From: Candidatus Dietzia intestinipullorum
GTDB lineage: Bacteria; Actinomycetota; Actinomycetes; Mycobacteriales; Mycobacteriaceae
Direction of reading: 5' to 3'
Assembly: GCA_019119635.1 (NCBI GenBank)
Contig: DWWP01000005.1
Span: forward strand, 1 to 43,939
Length of the DNA: 43,939 nucleotides
Part shown: one piece after another, positions 43,754 through 43,939 of the stretch
How the letters are laid out: every line of letters starts with the position of its first letter
Position numbering within the stretch: the stretch's first letter is position 1
Program-made: the position numbers and the translations under genes
The notes under the pieces: generated by a model
Told to the model about the DNA's origin: nothing
Database searches by the model: none
The model's input: the letters and a program-made list of their open reading frames with translations, nothing else

Positions 43754-43939
43754 CACACCGAGGTGTTGAGGGCCTGCTCGATGATCCCGCCGAGCGCGTC
43801 GGGGATCGAGTCGCCGCTGACGACTGTGTAGAGCACGGCGCCGAACGCGGCCGCGGCGATGGTGCCGACGGCGTACTCCACCGTCGACATCCCGGCATCC
43901 GTAGCGGCGATCGCCTGGAACCTCCGCAGCAGCGCGGTG
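43753..43939 (-). CDS. Flp pilin-like DUF4244 protein (partial, runs off right edge)
   Basis: Only the last 61 residues are visible; the N-terminus lies beyond the window. AATDAG precedes MSTVEYAVGTIAAAAFGAVLY: Gly followed by Met+1 with Glu+5 and Tyr+6 is the Flp prepilin processing signature, and the rest is a single hydrophobic helix and a short tail ending QALNTSV. It matches DUF4244/Rv3656c and is probably the major pilin of the locus, coupled to the TadE- and TadG-like genes. Confidence 0.88.
   Translation of the reverse strand, partial: TALLRRFQAIAATDAGMSTVEYAVGTIAAAAFGAVLYTVVSGDSIPDALGGIIEQALNTSV

Overview
This is a GC-rich actinobacterial chromosome segment (about 70% or more G+C by eye, many GTG starts, tightly coupled genes). 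Gene content and order follow the Mycobacterium tuberculosis interval from about Rv3604c to Rv3658c: ftsH-folE-folP-folB-folK-DUF3180-DUF6779; hpt-tilS-dacB; ppa; a flippase, ppgS/DUF2304 and galE group; then tRNA-Thr, holB, adenylate cyclase, topA, an Rv3647c-like gene, cspA, an SftH/MrfA-type helicase and a TadE/Flp locus. An AftA-type arabinofuranosyltransferase points to a mycolic-acid-type cell wall (Mycobacteriales). Dietzia or a close relative is my best guess, but the sequence alone does not prove the genus. Synteny and family names are from memory; no search was run.

Layout. 1-5.9 kb: a minus-strand folate operon headed by the FtsH membrane protease, with almost every junction overlapping. 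6.0-9.0 kb: an amidase converging on an acyl-CoA synthetase. 9.1-9.3 kb: a gene-free patch with a long perfect hairpin and a 27-bp tandem repeat. 9.3-12.3 kb: hpt, tilS and dacB, transcribed away from ppa. 13.0-15.1 kb: dienoyl-CoA-isomerase-like, PspC and SDR genes. 15.2-26.7 kb: a cell-envelope glycosylation region with a flippase-like gene coupled to an AftA-like gene, a GT2 enzyme, the PpgS/DUF2304 pair, GalE and two large GT-C-like membrane proteins. 26.8-28.8 kb: an exported HNH nuclease, a Gly/Asp-repeat membrane protein and tRNA-Thr(CGU). 28.9-34.7 kb: holB, a class IIIb cyclase and topA. 35.0-38.1 kb: 2-oxoglutarate:ferredoxin oxidoreductase korAB. 38.2-40 kb: NRDE protein, Rv3647c-like protein and cold-shock protein. 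40.1-43.9 kb: the helicase, a small membrane protein, and TadG/TadE/Flp-like proteins running off the right edge.

Three patterns go beyond gene calling. (i) A hairpin occurs twice, with a compensatory G/C change in its two arms, which looks like a dispersed palindromic repeat family. (ii) At least ten genes have a TANNNT -10 box ending only 6-9 bases before the start codon, so leaderless mRNAs appear common, and this settles several starts. (iii) Short tandem duplications are frequent between genes and inside disordered loops. The glycosylation region is the best candidate for less-described biology: a second-looking AftA enzyme coupled to its own flippase next to the polyprenyl-phosphate galactosamine machinery.
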